The notes below the pieces were generated by a model that saw only the letters and a program-made list of their open reading frames with translations, did not search any database and had not been told where the DNA came from. A DNA stretch of 64,000 nucleotides from DATAEK01 sp036258055 (GTDB lineage: Bacteria; Acidobacteriota; Vicinamibacteria; Vicinamibacterales; 2-12-FULL-66-21), in the NCBI GenBank assembly GCA_036258055.1, contig DATAEK010000282.1, forward strand, positions 62,001-126,000. The letters run 5' to 3'. The position numbers and the translations under genes are program-made. Below are positions 51,632 through 60,295 of the stretch, piece after piece (position 1 is the stretch's first letter; each line of letters starts with the position of its first letter).

Positions 51632-52716
51632 TGCTCTACTACCTTCACAACCTGAGCGGCTACTGGCCGGTGCTCAACGTGACGCGCTACATCACGTTTC
51701 GCACCGCGGCGGCCAGCCTCACGGCGCTGGTGATCGGGCTCTTTGTCGGTCCCTGGATGATCCGCAAGCTGCGCGAGTTCCAGATCGGCCAGGTGATTCG
51801 GCAGGAGGGTCCCGCGACGCACCGGACGAAGGCCGGCACACCGACCATGGGCGGTCTGCTGATCCTGACGTCGGTGCTCATCCCGACGCTACTCTGGTCC
51901 GATCTGGCGACGCCGTTCGTATGGGTTGCCGTCCTCTCGACGGTCGGCTTCGGCGGCATCGGGTTCGCCGACGACTATCTGAAGATAGTGCGGCACTCGC
52001 ACCACGGTCTCCTCCCGCGCTACAAGATGGGCTGGCAGGCGGTCGTCGGATTCGCTGTGGGCGGCGCCCTTCTGCTCCTCGCCAGCCATGAGCTGTACAA
52101 CACGCGACTGATCTTCCCCTTCTTCAAGCGGCTCATTCCCGATCTCGGGCTCTTCTACATTCCCTTCGCCGCGTTCATTCTCGTCGGCTCGACCAACGCG
52201 GTGAACCTCACCGACGGTCTCGACGGCCTCGCGATCAGCGTGTTCGCGGTGTCGGCCGCGGCGTTCACGGCGCTTGCCTACGTCTCGACGCACGCGGTCT
52301 TCGCCAACTACCTCCAGTTGCTGCGGCTGCCTGCTGCCGCGGCGGAGCTGACGATCTTCTGCGGCGCGCTGGTCGGCGCCAGTCTCGCGTTCCTCTGGTA
52401 CAACTGCTATCCCGCGGAGATCTTCATGGGCGACGTCGGGTCGCTCGGTCTCGGCGGCGCGCTGGGCACCGTCGCCCTCCTGATCAAACAGGAACTGCTG
52501 CTGCCGATCGTCGGCGGGGTGTTCGTGATGGAAGCGCTGTCGGTGATCATCCAGATCATCTCGTTCAAGTCGACGGGGCGCCGGGTGTTCAGAATGGCGC
52601 CGCTTCACCACCACTTTGAGCTGATCGGCTGGAGCGAACCCAAGGTCATCACGCGATTCCTGATCATGGCGATTGTGTTCGCGCTCTTCAGTCTGACGAC
52701 GTTGAAACTGCGATGA
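51631..52716 (+). CDS. mraY: Phospho-MurNAc-pentapeptide translocase MraY
   Basis: Polytopic membrane transferase (361 residues, about 10 helices) that makes lipid I from UDP-MurNAc-pentapeptide and undecaprenyl phosphate. The catalytic Asp pair is in FADDYLK (D114-D115). STNAVNLTDGLDGLA (about 187-201) and FMGDVGSLGLGG are diagnostic, as is PLHHHFELIGW. It is translationally coupled to both murF (TGATG) and murD (ATGA). Confidence 0.97.
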   Translation: MLYYLHNLSGYWPVLNVTRYITFRTAAASLTALVIGLFVGPWMIRKLREFQIGQVIRQEGPATHRTKAGTPTMGGLLILTSVLIPTLLWSDLATPFVWVAVLSTVGFGGIGFADDYLKIVRHSHHGLLPRYKMGWQAVVGFAVGGALLLLASHELYNTRLIFPFFKRLIPDLGLFYIPFAAFILVGSTNAVNLTDGLDGLAISVFAVSAAAFTALAYVSTHAVFANYLQLLRLPAAAAELTIFCGALVGASLAFLWYNCYPAEIFMGDVGSLGLGGALGTVALLIKQELLLPIVGGVFVMEALSVIIQIISFKSTGRRVFRMAPLHHHFELIGWSEPKVITRFLIMAIVFALFSLTTLKLR

Positions 52717-54098
52717 CGGAAGCCCCCGCTTTCTCCGTGCGCGGCCTGCGCGTCACCGTCGTCGGCGCGGCGCGAAGCGGTGTCGCGGCGGCGGAGCTGC
52801 TCGTGCGCCGCGGCGCGGACGTGGTGCTGACCGATGTCCGCGAGCGGATTGACGATGAAGAACGGTTGCGCGCGGCGGGCGTGAGGCTCGAGCTCGGCGG
52901 CCATTCGGAGGCGACGCTCACGAACACCGATCTCGTCGTGCTCAGCCCCGGCGTGCCGACACGTCAGCCGGCTATCGACGCCGCGCGACGCGCGGGGATC
53001 CCGGTGATCGGCGAGCTCGAGCTCGCGTCGCGATGGCTCCGCGGGCGCGTCGTCGCGATCACCGGCACGAAAGGAAAGTCCACGACGACGACGCTGACTG
53101 GCCGGATGCTCGAGGCCGGAGGGCATCGAGTCCTCGTCGGCGGCAACATCGGGCGCGCACTGAGCGCGCAAGTGGACGACTCGACTGAAGACACGATCCA
53201 CGTGGTCGAGGCCAGCAGCTTTCAGCTCGAGAGCATCGACACGTTCAAGCCGTGGATTGCGGTGCTGTTGAACTTTTCGCCGGATCACCTCGACCGTCAC
53301 GCGGACGTGGGGGAGTACGCCGAAGCCAAAGCCCGGATCTTCTCCAACCAGTCATCAGCCGACTGGGCGGTGTTGAATGCCGACGATCGCGCGTCGCTGC
53401 GCATCGCGACCAGCATTCGTGCCCGCCGGCTGATGTTCTCGATGAGCGACACGCTGCCTGAGGGCGTAGTGATCAGCGGCGACACGATCGTCCGGCGCAG
53501 TCAGGGCACCGATCAGCCGCTCGTGCCGCTGGCCGCAATCAGGCTGCTCGGCCCGCATCTCGTCGCCGACGTTGTCGCCGCAGCCGGTGTCGCGTCGCTC
53601 GCGGGCGTCGCGCCCGACGCGATGACGCGGGCGGTTGAAGGCTTTACGGGTCTCGAACACGCGCTCGAGCCGGCCGGGGAAGTCGGAGGCGTCCGCTTCG
53701 TCAACGACTCGAAGGCAACGAACATCGACGCTGCACGCCGCGCGATCGAGAGCTTTGGCGACGGGCTCGTGGTGATCATGGGCGGACGGTTCAAAGGCGG
53801 GGACTTCGGCGATTTGCGTGAGCCGCTCGCTCAGCGTCATGCCGTCGTCGTCGCCATTGGCGAGGCACGTCCGCTCATCCGGGACGCGTTCGGATCGGCA
53901 GTTCAGATGTGTGACGCGCCGGATATGTCGGCGGCAGTGAAGACGGCGTTCGCGTCAGCCGCGCCGGGAGACACGGTGTTGCTCGCGCCGGCGTGTGCGA
54001 GCTTCGACATGTTTCGCGACTACGCCGAACGCGGTCGCGTGTTCAAACAGGAAGTGCGTCGGCTGCAGGAGGCATGGAACAGCGCGCGTGAGCAGTGA
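52713..54098 (+). CDS. murD: UDP-MurNAc-L-alanine:D-glutamate ligase MurD
   Basis: Mur ligase adding D-Glu, 461 residues. The N-terminal Rossmann domain begins VTVVGAARSGVAAAELL, the ATP loop GTKGKST is at 118-124, and EASSFQLESI and NFSPDHLDRH are MurD motifs, with FVNDSKATNIDAARRAI near the C-terminus. Its stop codon lies inside a heptad-like repeat (54090-54109) that begins a non-coding gap before ftsW. Confidence 0.96.
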   Translation: MTEAPAFSVRGLRVTVVGAARSGVAAAELLVRRGADVVLTDVRERIDDEERLRAAGVRLELGGHSEATLTNTDLVVLSPGVPTRQPAIDAARRAGIPVIGELELASRWLRGRVVAITGTKGKSTTTTLTGRMLEAGGHRVLVGGNIGRALSAQVDDSTEDTIHVVEASSFQLESIDTFKPWIAVLLNFSPDHLDRHADVGEYAEAKARIFSNQSSADWAVLNADDRASLRIATSIRARRLMFSMSDTLPEGVVISGDTIVRRSQGTDQPLVPLAAIRLLGPHLVADVVAAAGVASLAGVAPDAMTRAVEGFTGLEHALEPAGEVGGVRFVNDSKATNIDAARRAIESFGDGLVVIMGGRFKGGDFGDLREPLAQRHAVVVAIGEARPLIRDAFGSAVQMCDAPDMSAAVKTAFASAAPGDTVLLAPACASFDMFRDYAERGRVFKQEVRRLQEAWNSAREQ

Positions 54099-54210
54099 GC
54101 AGTCATCAGTCCGGCTGGTGCGGTAAGGAACCGTCCGCTGGGAACGCAGGCTGCCCCGGTCTGCGAGGGCGGTGTCTTCGCCCCCTCCGGCTGATGACTG
54201 CTGACTGCTC
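54090..54210. repeat. Inverted repeat flanking an 81-bp spacer after murD
   Basis: The 20-bp arms 54090-54109 (GAGCAGTGAGCAGTCATCAG) and 54191-54210 are reverse complements with one mismatch. Each arm contains heptad-like GAGCAGT/(C)AGCAGT units. The left arm contains the murD stop codon. The 81-bp centre is GC-rich with no open reading frame of note and can itself fold. It interrupts the otherwise overlapping dcw genes. Confidence 0.75.
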
Positions 54211-54456
54211 AGGCGCGCACGAAGGCTGACGCACGAACGTGCGCGCGCCGGCGTGCAACTACGTGCACGGTGTTCCGGGGCAGGGCGAGGTTCGAACCGC
54301 GTCACGCGCCGCTCCCCCGACCGGCGTGAGCGCCGTGCGCGGTTCAGACTACTGTGTCGGCCCGTAAGCCCCGCGGCTTTAGCGGGATGCGGAAACCGCT
54401 CTCCCGGTTGCCGCCACATGTTTTCAGCGGCGATAGACGCCGCCAGGACGCGGAGT
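54211..54456. other. Non-coding gap before ftsW with several small hairpins
   Basis: This stretch, with the inverted repeat before it, is the only gap of more than 50 bp in the dcw cluster. It holds CGCACG-AA-CGTGCG near 54230-54245 and a hairpin region at 54366-54386 (AAGCC-CCGC-GGCTT nested with CCCGC ... GCGGG). The latter resembles the terminal hairpins of IS200/IS605 elements or REP sequences, but no transposase or TnpB remnant is seen. A GGTTCGAACC at 54289-54298 does not belong to a tRNA. Confidence 0.45.
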
Positions 54457-55590
54457 ATGGCGCGAAAGCTCAAATCGGACAAGCTGCTCTTCACGGCGAC
54501 GCTGCTGCTCGTGTGCACGAGCGTCGTGATGGTGTACAGCGCCTCGGCGGTCATCGCACTCGACCGCTACCAGCAGCCATACCTCTTCTTGTTCAAGCAG
54601 GGAACGTGGGCGCTCCTCGGACTGTGCCTCATGCCGATCGTCATGCGGATCGACTACCGCAACTACCGGCAGCCCGCGGTCATCTGGACCGGTCTCGCGA
54701 TCGCAGCGCTCGCGCTCATCGCTGTCCTCTTTGGCCGTCCCGTGAAAGGCGCCACGCGATGGCTTGGCTTCGCTGGCCTTGGGGTGCAGCCCTCCGAGCT
54801 CGCCAAGATCGCCGTGATCATGTTCACGGCTGCCCTCCTCGAGCGGCGCATGGAGCGGATCGACGAGGTGTCGTACTCGCTGCTGCCGATTGGCGTCGTG
54901 GTTGGCGCCATCGTCGGATTGATCCTGATTGAGCCCGATTTGGGAACGGCGGTGTCAGTACTGATGATCGCCGCCGTGATGGTGTTCGCCGCGGGCATCC
55001 ACTACCGGTACCTCGTCGGGCTCTTTCTGACGTCGCTGCCGGCGCTCTATCTGCTGCTGATGACGTCGGACTACCGGCGGCGTCGCGTGACCGCGTTCCT
55101 CGATCCCTGGAGCGATCCGCTGGGCAGCGGATTCCAGATCATCCAGTCGATGATTGCCGTCGGGACCGGCGGCGTGTTCGGACGCGGCCTGATGGCAGGC
55201 GTCCAGAAGCTGTACTTCCTGCCCGAACCGCACAACGATTTCATCTACAGCGTCATCGCCGAGGAGCTCGGGCTCATCGGCGCGACAGTCGTGCTCGCGT
55301 GTTTCTGCGTGATCACGTGGCGCGGTCTCCGCACGGCGATGCGCGCGCCCGATCGCTTCGGCGCGTTCCTCGCCATCGGCCTCACCACGATGGTCGCGTT
55401 CCAGGCGTTCTTCAATATCAGCGTCGTGCTCGGGCTCCTGCCGACGAAGGGTATCCCGCTGCCGTTCGTCAGCGCCGGCGGCTCGTCGCTGCTCATCAAC
55501 ATGATTGGCATGGCGATGCTGCTGAACGTCTCGCAGCACGCCTCACCGTCACACGTCGTGACGACGACGATCGCGACGCCTGATGCATGA
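54457..55590 (+). CDS. ftsW: Septal peptidoglycan polymerase FtsW
   Basis: SEDS-family glycosyltransferase of 377 residues with about 10 helices that polymerises lipid II with FtsI. VMVYSASAVIALDRYQQPYLF is the first helix region, while GVQPSELAKIAVIMF, DLGTAVSVLMI, PEPHNDFIYSVIAEELGLIGA and LPFVSAGGSSLL are SEDS signatures. The ATG at 54457 gives the family-typical N-terminus (MARKLKSDKLLF); an ATG at 54418 and one at 54253 would add unlike residues. It overlaps murG by 4 bp. Confidence 0.95.
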   Translation: MARKLKSDKLLFTATLLLVCTSVVMVYSASAVIALDRYQQPYLFLFKQGTWALLGLCLMPIVMRIDYRNYRQPAVIWTGLAIAALALIAVLFGRPVKGATRWLGFAGLGVQPSELAKIAVIMFTAALLERRMERIDEVSYSLLPIGVVVGAIVGLILIEPDLGTAVSVLMIAAVMVFAAGIHYRYLVGLFLTSLPALYLLLMTSDYRRRRVTAFLDPWSDPLGSGFQIIQSMIAVGTGGVFGRGLMAGVQKLYFLPEPHNDFIYSVIAEELGLIGATVVLACFCVITWRGLRTAMRAPDRFGAFLAIGLTTMVAFQAFFNISVVLGLLPTKGIPLPFVSAGGSSLLINMIGMAMLLNVSQHASPSHVVTTTIATPDA

Positions 55591-56687
55591 CGCCGCTACG
55601 CATCGTAATCGCGGGAGGAGGAACGGGAGGGCATCTTTTTCCGGGAATTGCGGTTGCCCGCGAGCTGCTGCGGAGGCGCCCGGACGCGCAGATCACCTTT
55701 GCCGGCACCGCGCGGGGGATCGAGTCACGGGTCGTGCCGCGCGAGGGATTTCAGCTGGATCAGCTGCGCAGCGCCGGCCTGAAGGGCATGTCGCTCGCCG
55801 CTCGGCTGCGTGGTGTGCTGCTGCTGCCCGCGAGCGGGCTGGACGCGTGGCGGATTGTGTCGCGCCGCGCGCCGCAGCTGGTGATTGGCGTCGGCGGTTA
55901 CAGCTCCGGCCCGGTCGTCCTGGCGGCGGCGGTGCGGCGGATTCCCACGCTTCTGCTCGAGCAGAACGCGGTACCCGGATTGACGAACAGACTACTCGCG
56001 CGGTTCGTGAGTGCGGCGGCGGTGACGTTCGAGTCCACGGTCACATTTTTCGGGAGGAGGGGATTTGTCACAGGCAACCCGGTGCGTCCGGAGTTTTTCG
56101 AGTCGGTACCCGATGCACGCCCTGAAGGTCCGCCGAGGATTCTGATCTTTGGCGGCTCCCAGGGCGCGCACGCGATCAACCTGGCCATGGTGGAGGCAGC
56201 GCCGCGGCTGGCAGCCCACGGTGGCGGGATGGCAATCACGCATCAGACAGGAGAACGCGATCTGGAGTACGTGCGCGACGGCTACCGGCGCGCGGGCCTC
56301 ACGGCGCGCGTGGAGCCGTTTCTCTACGCCATGGATCGCGAGATGAAAGCCGCGGACCTCGTCGTGTGCCGGGCGGGCGCGACGACGATCGCGGAACTGA
56401 CGGCGGCGGGGCGCGCAGCGGTGTTCATCCCCCTGCCGACCGCCGCCGACGATCACCAGCGGCGGAATGCCGAGGTGCTGGCACGCGCCGGCGCGGCCGA
56501 GCTTCTCGAGCAACAGGGGCTGACCGGCGAACGGCTGGCCGAACGAATCGTCGCGCTCGCCTTGGACCAGGAGAAGCGGAGCGCGATGTCACGCGCCGCT
56601 CGCGGCCTGGCGAAGCCGGATGCGGCGCGGGCAATCGTCGACCGCGCGCTCACGCTCGCGCTGAGCGGCGCGCGGGCGGACGGCTGA
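55587..56687 (+). CDS. murG: UDP-GlcNAc:lipid I N-acetylglucosaminyltransferase MurG
   Basis: GT28 enzyme of 366 residues that makes lipid II at the inner face of the membrane. The glycine-rich loop IVIAGGGTGGHLFPGIAVA is at about residues 5-24. The second loop IFGGSQGAHAIN and the UDP-GlcNAc site VCRAGATTIAELTAAGRAAVFIPLP are canonical. It follows ftsW with a 4-bp overlap and precedes murC by 17 bp. Confidence 0.97.
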   Translation: MTPLRIVIAGGGTGGHLFPGIAVARELLRRRPDAQITFAGTARGIESRVVPREGFQLDQLRSAGLKGMSLAARLRGVLLLPASGLDAWRIVSRRAPQLVIGVGGYSSGPVVLAAAVRRIPTLLLEQNAVPGLTNRLLARFVSAAAVTFESTVTFFGRRGFVTGNPVRPEFFESVPDARPEGPPRILIFGGSQGAHAINLAMVEAAPRLAAHGGGMAITHQTGERDLEYVRDGYRRAGLTARVEPFLYAMDREMKAADLVVCRAGATTIAELTAAGRAAVFIPLPTAADDHQRRNAEVLARAGAAELLEQQGLTGERLAERIVALALDQEKRSAMSRAARGLAKPDAARAIVDRALTLALSGARADG

Positions 56688-56704
56688 TCGTTCCCGGGGA
56701 TCGC

Positions 56705-58141
56705 ATGCTCGGTCGCACGCGACACATTCACTTCGTCGGGATCGGGGGGATCGGGATGAGCGGCATCGCCGAGCTCCTGGCCAACCTCGGATACGAGGTG
56801 AGCGGATCGGACTCGAGACGCTCCGACGTCACGGATCGTCTCGTGCAGCTTGGCGTGGCGGTGCATACCGGGCATCACGCGTCGCACGTTGGACAGGCCG
56901 ACGTCGTCGTCGTGTCCTCGGCGATCCGCGGCGACAACCCCGAGATTGCCGAAGCCGTCCGGCGGCACATCCCGGTCATCCCGCGGGCCGAGATGTTGGC
57001 CGAGCTGATGCGGCTGCGCTACGGCATCGCCGTCGCGGGCGCGCATGGGAAGACGACGACCACGTCGATGATCGCGCTGGTGTTCGAGCGGGCAGGACTC
57101 GATCCCACGGCGGTCATCGGCGGTCGCCTCAGCGCATTCGGCAGCAACGCCAGGCTGGGCCGCGGTGACTACATGGTCGTCGAGGCCGACGAGAGCGACC
57201 GATCGTTCCTGAAGCTGTCACCAGGGATTGCCGTGATTACGAACGTGGACCGCGAGCACATGGAGGCGTACGGCACCTGGGAGAACCTGCAGCAGGCGTT
57301 CGTGGACTTCGCCAACAAGGTGCCGTTCTACGGCGCCGTGGTCGCCTGCGCCGATGACCCCGCACTGTGCGCGCTCGTTCCGAACGTCACCCGGCGCGTG
57401 ATCATGTACGGCTTCGCCGATCACGTGACGCAGGGTGTGCTCGACGTAGCCGGGCACCATCAATCACTCGAGGCGTTCGGGTCGCGCTGTCGGGTGTCGA
57501 TGCGGGGTACCGGCGTGCCGACCGAGATGCTGGGGGAGCTGAGGCTGCAGGTTCCGGGGCGGCACAACCTCCTCAATGCCCTCGCCGCGGTAGCGGTCGG
57601 TCTCGAAGCCGGGATTCCGTTCGAGCGGATCGCCAGCGCGCTCGCGGAGTTCCGCGGCGCCGAACGGCGGTTTCAGCTCAGGGGCGAGGCCGGCGGCGTG
57701 ATGGTCGTCGACGACTACGGGCATCACCCGACCGAGATTGCGGCGGTGCTCGCCGCGTCGCGTGCGGGCATCGACCGACGCGTGGTCGTCGTGTTCCAGC
57801 CGCACCGCTACACCCGTACCCATCAGCTGATGGGGGAGTTTGGCCGCGCGCTGTCGGCGGCCGACGAGATCGTGCTGACGGATATCTACGCGGCAGGAGA
57901 GGCGCCGATCGAGGGAGTCACCATCGACGCGCTCGCCGACGCCGTCCGTGCCGTCGCGACGAATCCGGTCCACGTCGTGCGATCGCTCGAGGACCTCCCT
58001 GCCTTCGTGGCGACGCGGGCGCGAAAGGGCGATCTGATCATCACGATGGGCGCCGGCTCGATTGGGGCCATCGGCGATCGAATCCTCGCCGCCATCCGCA
58101 CCCGGGATGAGTCGGCCGCCGCAACCGGAGGCCGGTCATGA
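56705..58141 (+). CDS. murC: UDP-MurNAc:L-alanine ligase MurC
   Basis: First Mur ligase, adding L-Ala to UDP-MurNAc; 478 residues. HFVGIGGIGMSGIAELL forms the N-terminal Rossmann loop, the ATP loop GAHGKTT is at 112-118, VEADESDRSFL and NVDREHMEAYG are typical, and DDYGHHPTEIAAVL marks the C-terminal domain. ATG 56705 with GGGGA upstream is used; the open frame extends 113 codons further as a shadow of murG. It is joined to ftsQ by a 4-bp overlap, leaving no room for murB or ddl. Confidence 0.96.
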   Translation: MLGRTRHIHFVGIGGIGMSGIAELLANLGYEVSGSDSRRSDVTDRLVQLGVAVHTGHHASHVGQADVVVVSSAIRGDNPEIAEAVRRHIPVIPRAEMLAELMRLRYGIAVAGAHGKTTTTSMIALVFERAGLDPTAVIGGRLSAFGSNARLGRGDYMVVEADESDRSFLKLSPGIAVITNVDREHMEAYGTWENLQQAFVDFANKVPFYGAVVACADDPALCALVPNVTRRVIMYGFADHVTQGVLDVAGHHQSLEAFGSRCRVSMRGTGVPTEMLGELRLQVPGRHNLLNALAAVAVGLEAGIPFERIASALAEFRGAERRFQLRGEAGGVMVVDDYGHHPTEIAAVLAASRAGIDRRVVVVFQPHRYTRTHQLMGEFGRALSAADEIVLTDIYAAGEAPIEGVTIDALADAVRAVATNPVHVVRSLEDLPAFVATRARKGDLIITMGAGSIGAIGDRILAAIRTRDESAAATGGRS

Positions 58142-59001
58142 GCGTGAAGGCCTCGGTGGAAAAGGGCTTCCGGCGTGCCCGGGTCAAGCCGGGGAAGCGC
58201 AAGAAAAGCCGTGGACGGGCAGTCGTGGTGGCCGTGCGGCACGCGGTGGCGATGGCGATCGTCGGCTATGCGGCCTATCGCGCGGTGAATCTCGTCGTCA
58301 GCGCCGCCCCGCTTCAGGTCGGACGGATTGTGGTTCGCGGCAACGTGCGGTTGTCGAGTGGAGAAGTCGAAGCGCTCGTCCACGGGCTGTACGGCACCAG
58401 CATCCTTCGCGCAAACCTGACCGCCTGCCGGCGCCGGCTGCTCGAATCGCCGTGGGTCGCGGATGTCGCCCTTCGGCGCGTCCTGCCGTCGACGATTGAA
58501 ATCGAGGTGTCCGAGCGCCGGCCGATGGGCATCAGCCGCATTGGCGATCAGCTTTACCTGATCGATCGGGGTGGATCGGTGATCGACGAGTTCGGCCCGC
58601 AGTATCGCGAGTTCGATCTGCCGATCATCGACGGCCTCGTGCGGCCGCCCCGGGACGGTCACCCCGCCGTGGACGCCACACGTGCTGAGTTCGCCGCCCG
58701 CGTCCTGGATTCGGTCGCGGGGCAGCGGGAGATTGCGACACGGGTCTCGCAAATCGACGTGTCCGATCTTCACGACGCGGTGGTGCTGCTCGACGACGAT
58801 ACGGCGCAGCTGCACCTCGGAGAGGACAAGTTCCTCGAACGCCTGCGGTCGTACTTGGAAGTCGCATCGGCGCTGCGTGAGCGGGTGCCCGACATCGATT
58901 ACGTCGATCTGCGGTTTGAGGAACGCGTGTACGTCCGGCCGCGCGGGGGCGCAGCCGCGATTGCCGCCAGCCGACCATCGTCGGCCGGAAAATCGTTTTA
59001 A
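58138..59001 (+). CDS. ftsQ: Cell division protein FtsQ
   Basis: Bitopic division protein of 287 residues. A strongly basic cytoplasmic N-terminus (residues 1-35) is followed by one helix (about 36-58). The POTRA domain comes next (LQVGRIVVRGNVRLSSGEVEAL ... SPWVADVALRRVLPSTIEIEVSERRP), and then the beta domain of FtsQ/DivIB. It recruits the FtsL/FtsB and FtsWI complex. It overlaps murC (ATGA) and ends 10 bp before ftsA. Confidence 0.93.
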   Translation: MSVKASVEKGFRRARVKPGKRKKSRGRAVVVAVRHAVAMAIVGYAAYRAVNLVVSAAPLQVGRIVVRGNVRLSSGEVEALVHGLYGTSILRANLTACRRRLLESPWVADVALRRVLPSTIEIEVSERRPMGISRIGDQLYLIDRGGSVIDEFGPQYREFDLPIIDGLVRPPRDGHPAVDATRAEFAARVLDSVAGQREIATRVSQIDVSDLHDAVVLLDDDTAQLHLGEDKFLERLRSYLEVASALRERVPDIDYVDLRFEERVYVRPRGGAAAIAASRPSSAGKSF

Positions 59002-59011
59002 GGGAGGATCC

Positions 59012-60247
59012 GTGGCACGGAAGGAACGATACCTTGTCGGGCTCGACGTCGGCACGGCGAAGATCTCGGCGATCGTCGGCGAAGCGACCGAGGATGGCGC
59101 GCTCGACATCATCGGTATCGGGGTCGCCGACTCCCGGGGAATCCGCCGCGGCGTCGTGGTCAACCTCGAGGCCGCGGTCGATTCCATCAAAAAAGCGATC
59201 GAAGAAGCGGAACTCACGGCCGGAATCGAGATAGACTCCGTGCACTTGGGGCTGTCGGGCGCGCACGTGAAAGCGTTCAACAGCCGCGGCGTGGTGGCGG
59301 TCGCGGGAAAGAACCGCGAAATCACGCGAGAGGACGTGCGTCGCGCGATCGACGCAGCGAAGGCGGTGGCGCTGCCGAGCGGGCGTGAGATCCTGCACGT
59401 GCTGCCGCAGGATTTCGTCGTGGACGAGCAGGACGGTATCGGGGCGCCGGTCGGCATGACCGGCGCGCGGCTCGAAGTCAACGTCCATATCGTCACGGGT
59501 AGCGCGTCGTCCACGCAGAACATCGTGGCCTGCGTGAACCGCGCCGGCGTCGCCGTGCTGGATACGGTCCTGGAGCAGTTGGCGGCAAGCGAGGCAGTGC
59601 TGACGCAGGACGAGAAGGAGCTGGGCGTCGCGCTCGTGGACATCGGCGGTGGCACGACGGACTTCGCGATCTTCGAGCGCGGCAGTTTGTGGCACACAGG
59701 GGTCGTGGCCGTCGGCGGCGACCACTTCACGAACGACATCGCGGTCGGCCTTCGAACCCCGATCCCCGATGCGGAGAAGATCAAGCGCCGCTGCGGCTGC
59801 GCGCTGTCGGCGATGGTCGCGGAAGACGAGACGATGGAAGTGGCCAGCGTGGGAGGCCGGAAGCCACGCGTGATGGCGCGGCGGATCCTGTCGGAGATCC
59901 TTCAGCCGCGGGCGGAAGAAATATTTCATCTCTTGTGGGATGAAATTCGACGGGCGGGGTTCGAAAAATCGCTGAACTCCGGTATCGTTCTGACGGGCGG
60001 CGGCGCCATGCTCGAGGGCACGGCGGAAATCGCCGAACAGATTTTCGACCTGCCGATCCGGCGAGGATGTCCCGCCGGAGTCGGCGGACTGGCGGACCAC
60101 GTGAACAACCCGGCATTCGCCACGGGCGTCGGGCTGGTCAGCTACGCGCACCGCAACCAGGCAAGCGAGCCCGCACGGCCGGTGGGAGCCGGCGCGTTCG
60201 GCCGCGTCGCCGGGCGGTTGCGAACGTTGTTCAAGGAATTCTTCTAA
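59012..60247 (+). CDS. ftsA: Cell division protein FtsA
   Basis: Actin-like membrane tether for FtsZ, 411 residues. The ATPase motifs include VGLDVGTAKISAIVGE (phosphate 1), VDIGGGTTDFAIF (phosphate 2) and VLTGGGAMLEG (adenosine), and HVLPQDFVVDEQDGIGAPVGM is a conserved FtsA 1C-domain segment. The C-terminal amphipathic helix RVAGRLRTLFKEFF would insert into the membrane. The GTG at 59012 follows GGGAGG with a 5-nt spacing, so the longer open frame from 58682 is not used. Confidence 0.96.
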   Translation: MARKERYLVGLDVGTAKISAIVGEATEDGALDIIGIGVADSRGIRRGVVVNLEAAVDSIKKAIEEAELTAGIEIDSVHLGLSGAHVKAFNSRGVVAVAGKNREITREDVRRAIDAAKAVALPSGREILHVLPQDFVVDEQDGIGAPVGMTGARLEVNVHIVTGSASSTQNIVACVNRAGVAVLDTVLEQLAASEAVLTQDEKELGVALVDIGGGTTDFAIFERGSLWHTGVVAVGGDHFTNDIAVGLRTPIPDAEKIKRRCGCALSAMVAEDETMEVASVGGRKPRVMARRILSEILQPRAEEIFHLLWDEIRRAGFEKSLNSGIVLTGGGAMLEGTAEIAEQIFDLPIRRGCPAGVGGLADHVNNPAFATGVGLVSYAHRNQASEPARPVGAGAFGRVAGRLRTLFKEFF

Positions 60248-60295
60248 CGCACAGGGTTTCGCGCTCTTCACGAGGGCGCGGCAGGGAGGACCGGG

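Noticed and set aside
54289..54298. GGTTCGAACC, resembling the T-arm of a tRNA
   Set aside because: The flanking bases do not form a 5-bp T stem on either strand, and no acceptor, D or anticodon arms can be placed around it.
54361..54390. IS200/IS605 insertion sequence end
   Set aside because: Only a short hairpin resembles such ends; there is no TnpA or TnpB coding remnant or second end, so it is noted as a finding rather than called as an element.
56366..56704. Longer N-terminus for murC
   Set aside because: The 113 extra codons overlap murG and are Arg/Gly-rich; the conserved MurC N-terminus begins at the ATG 56705.
58682..59011. Longer N-terminus for ftsA
   Set aside because: The extra frame lies inside ftsQ; GTG 59012 has a strong ribosome binding site and gives the conserved FtsA start.
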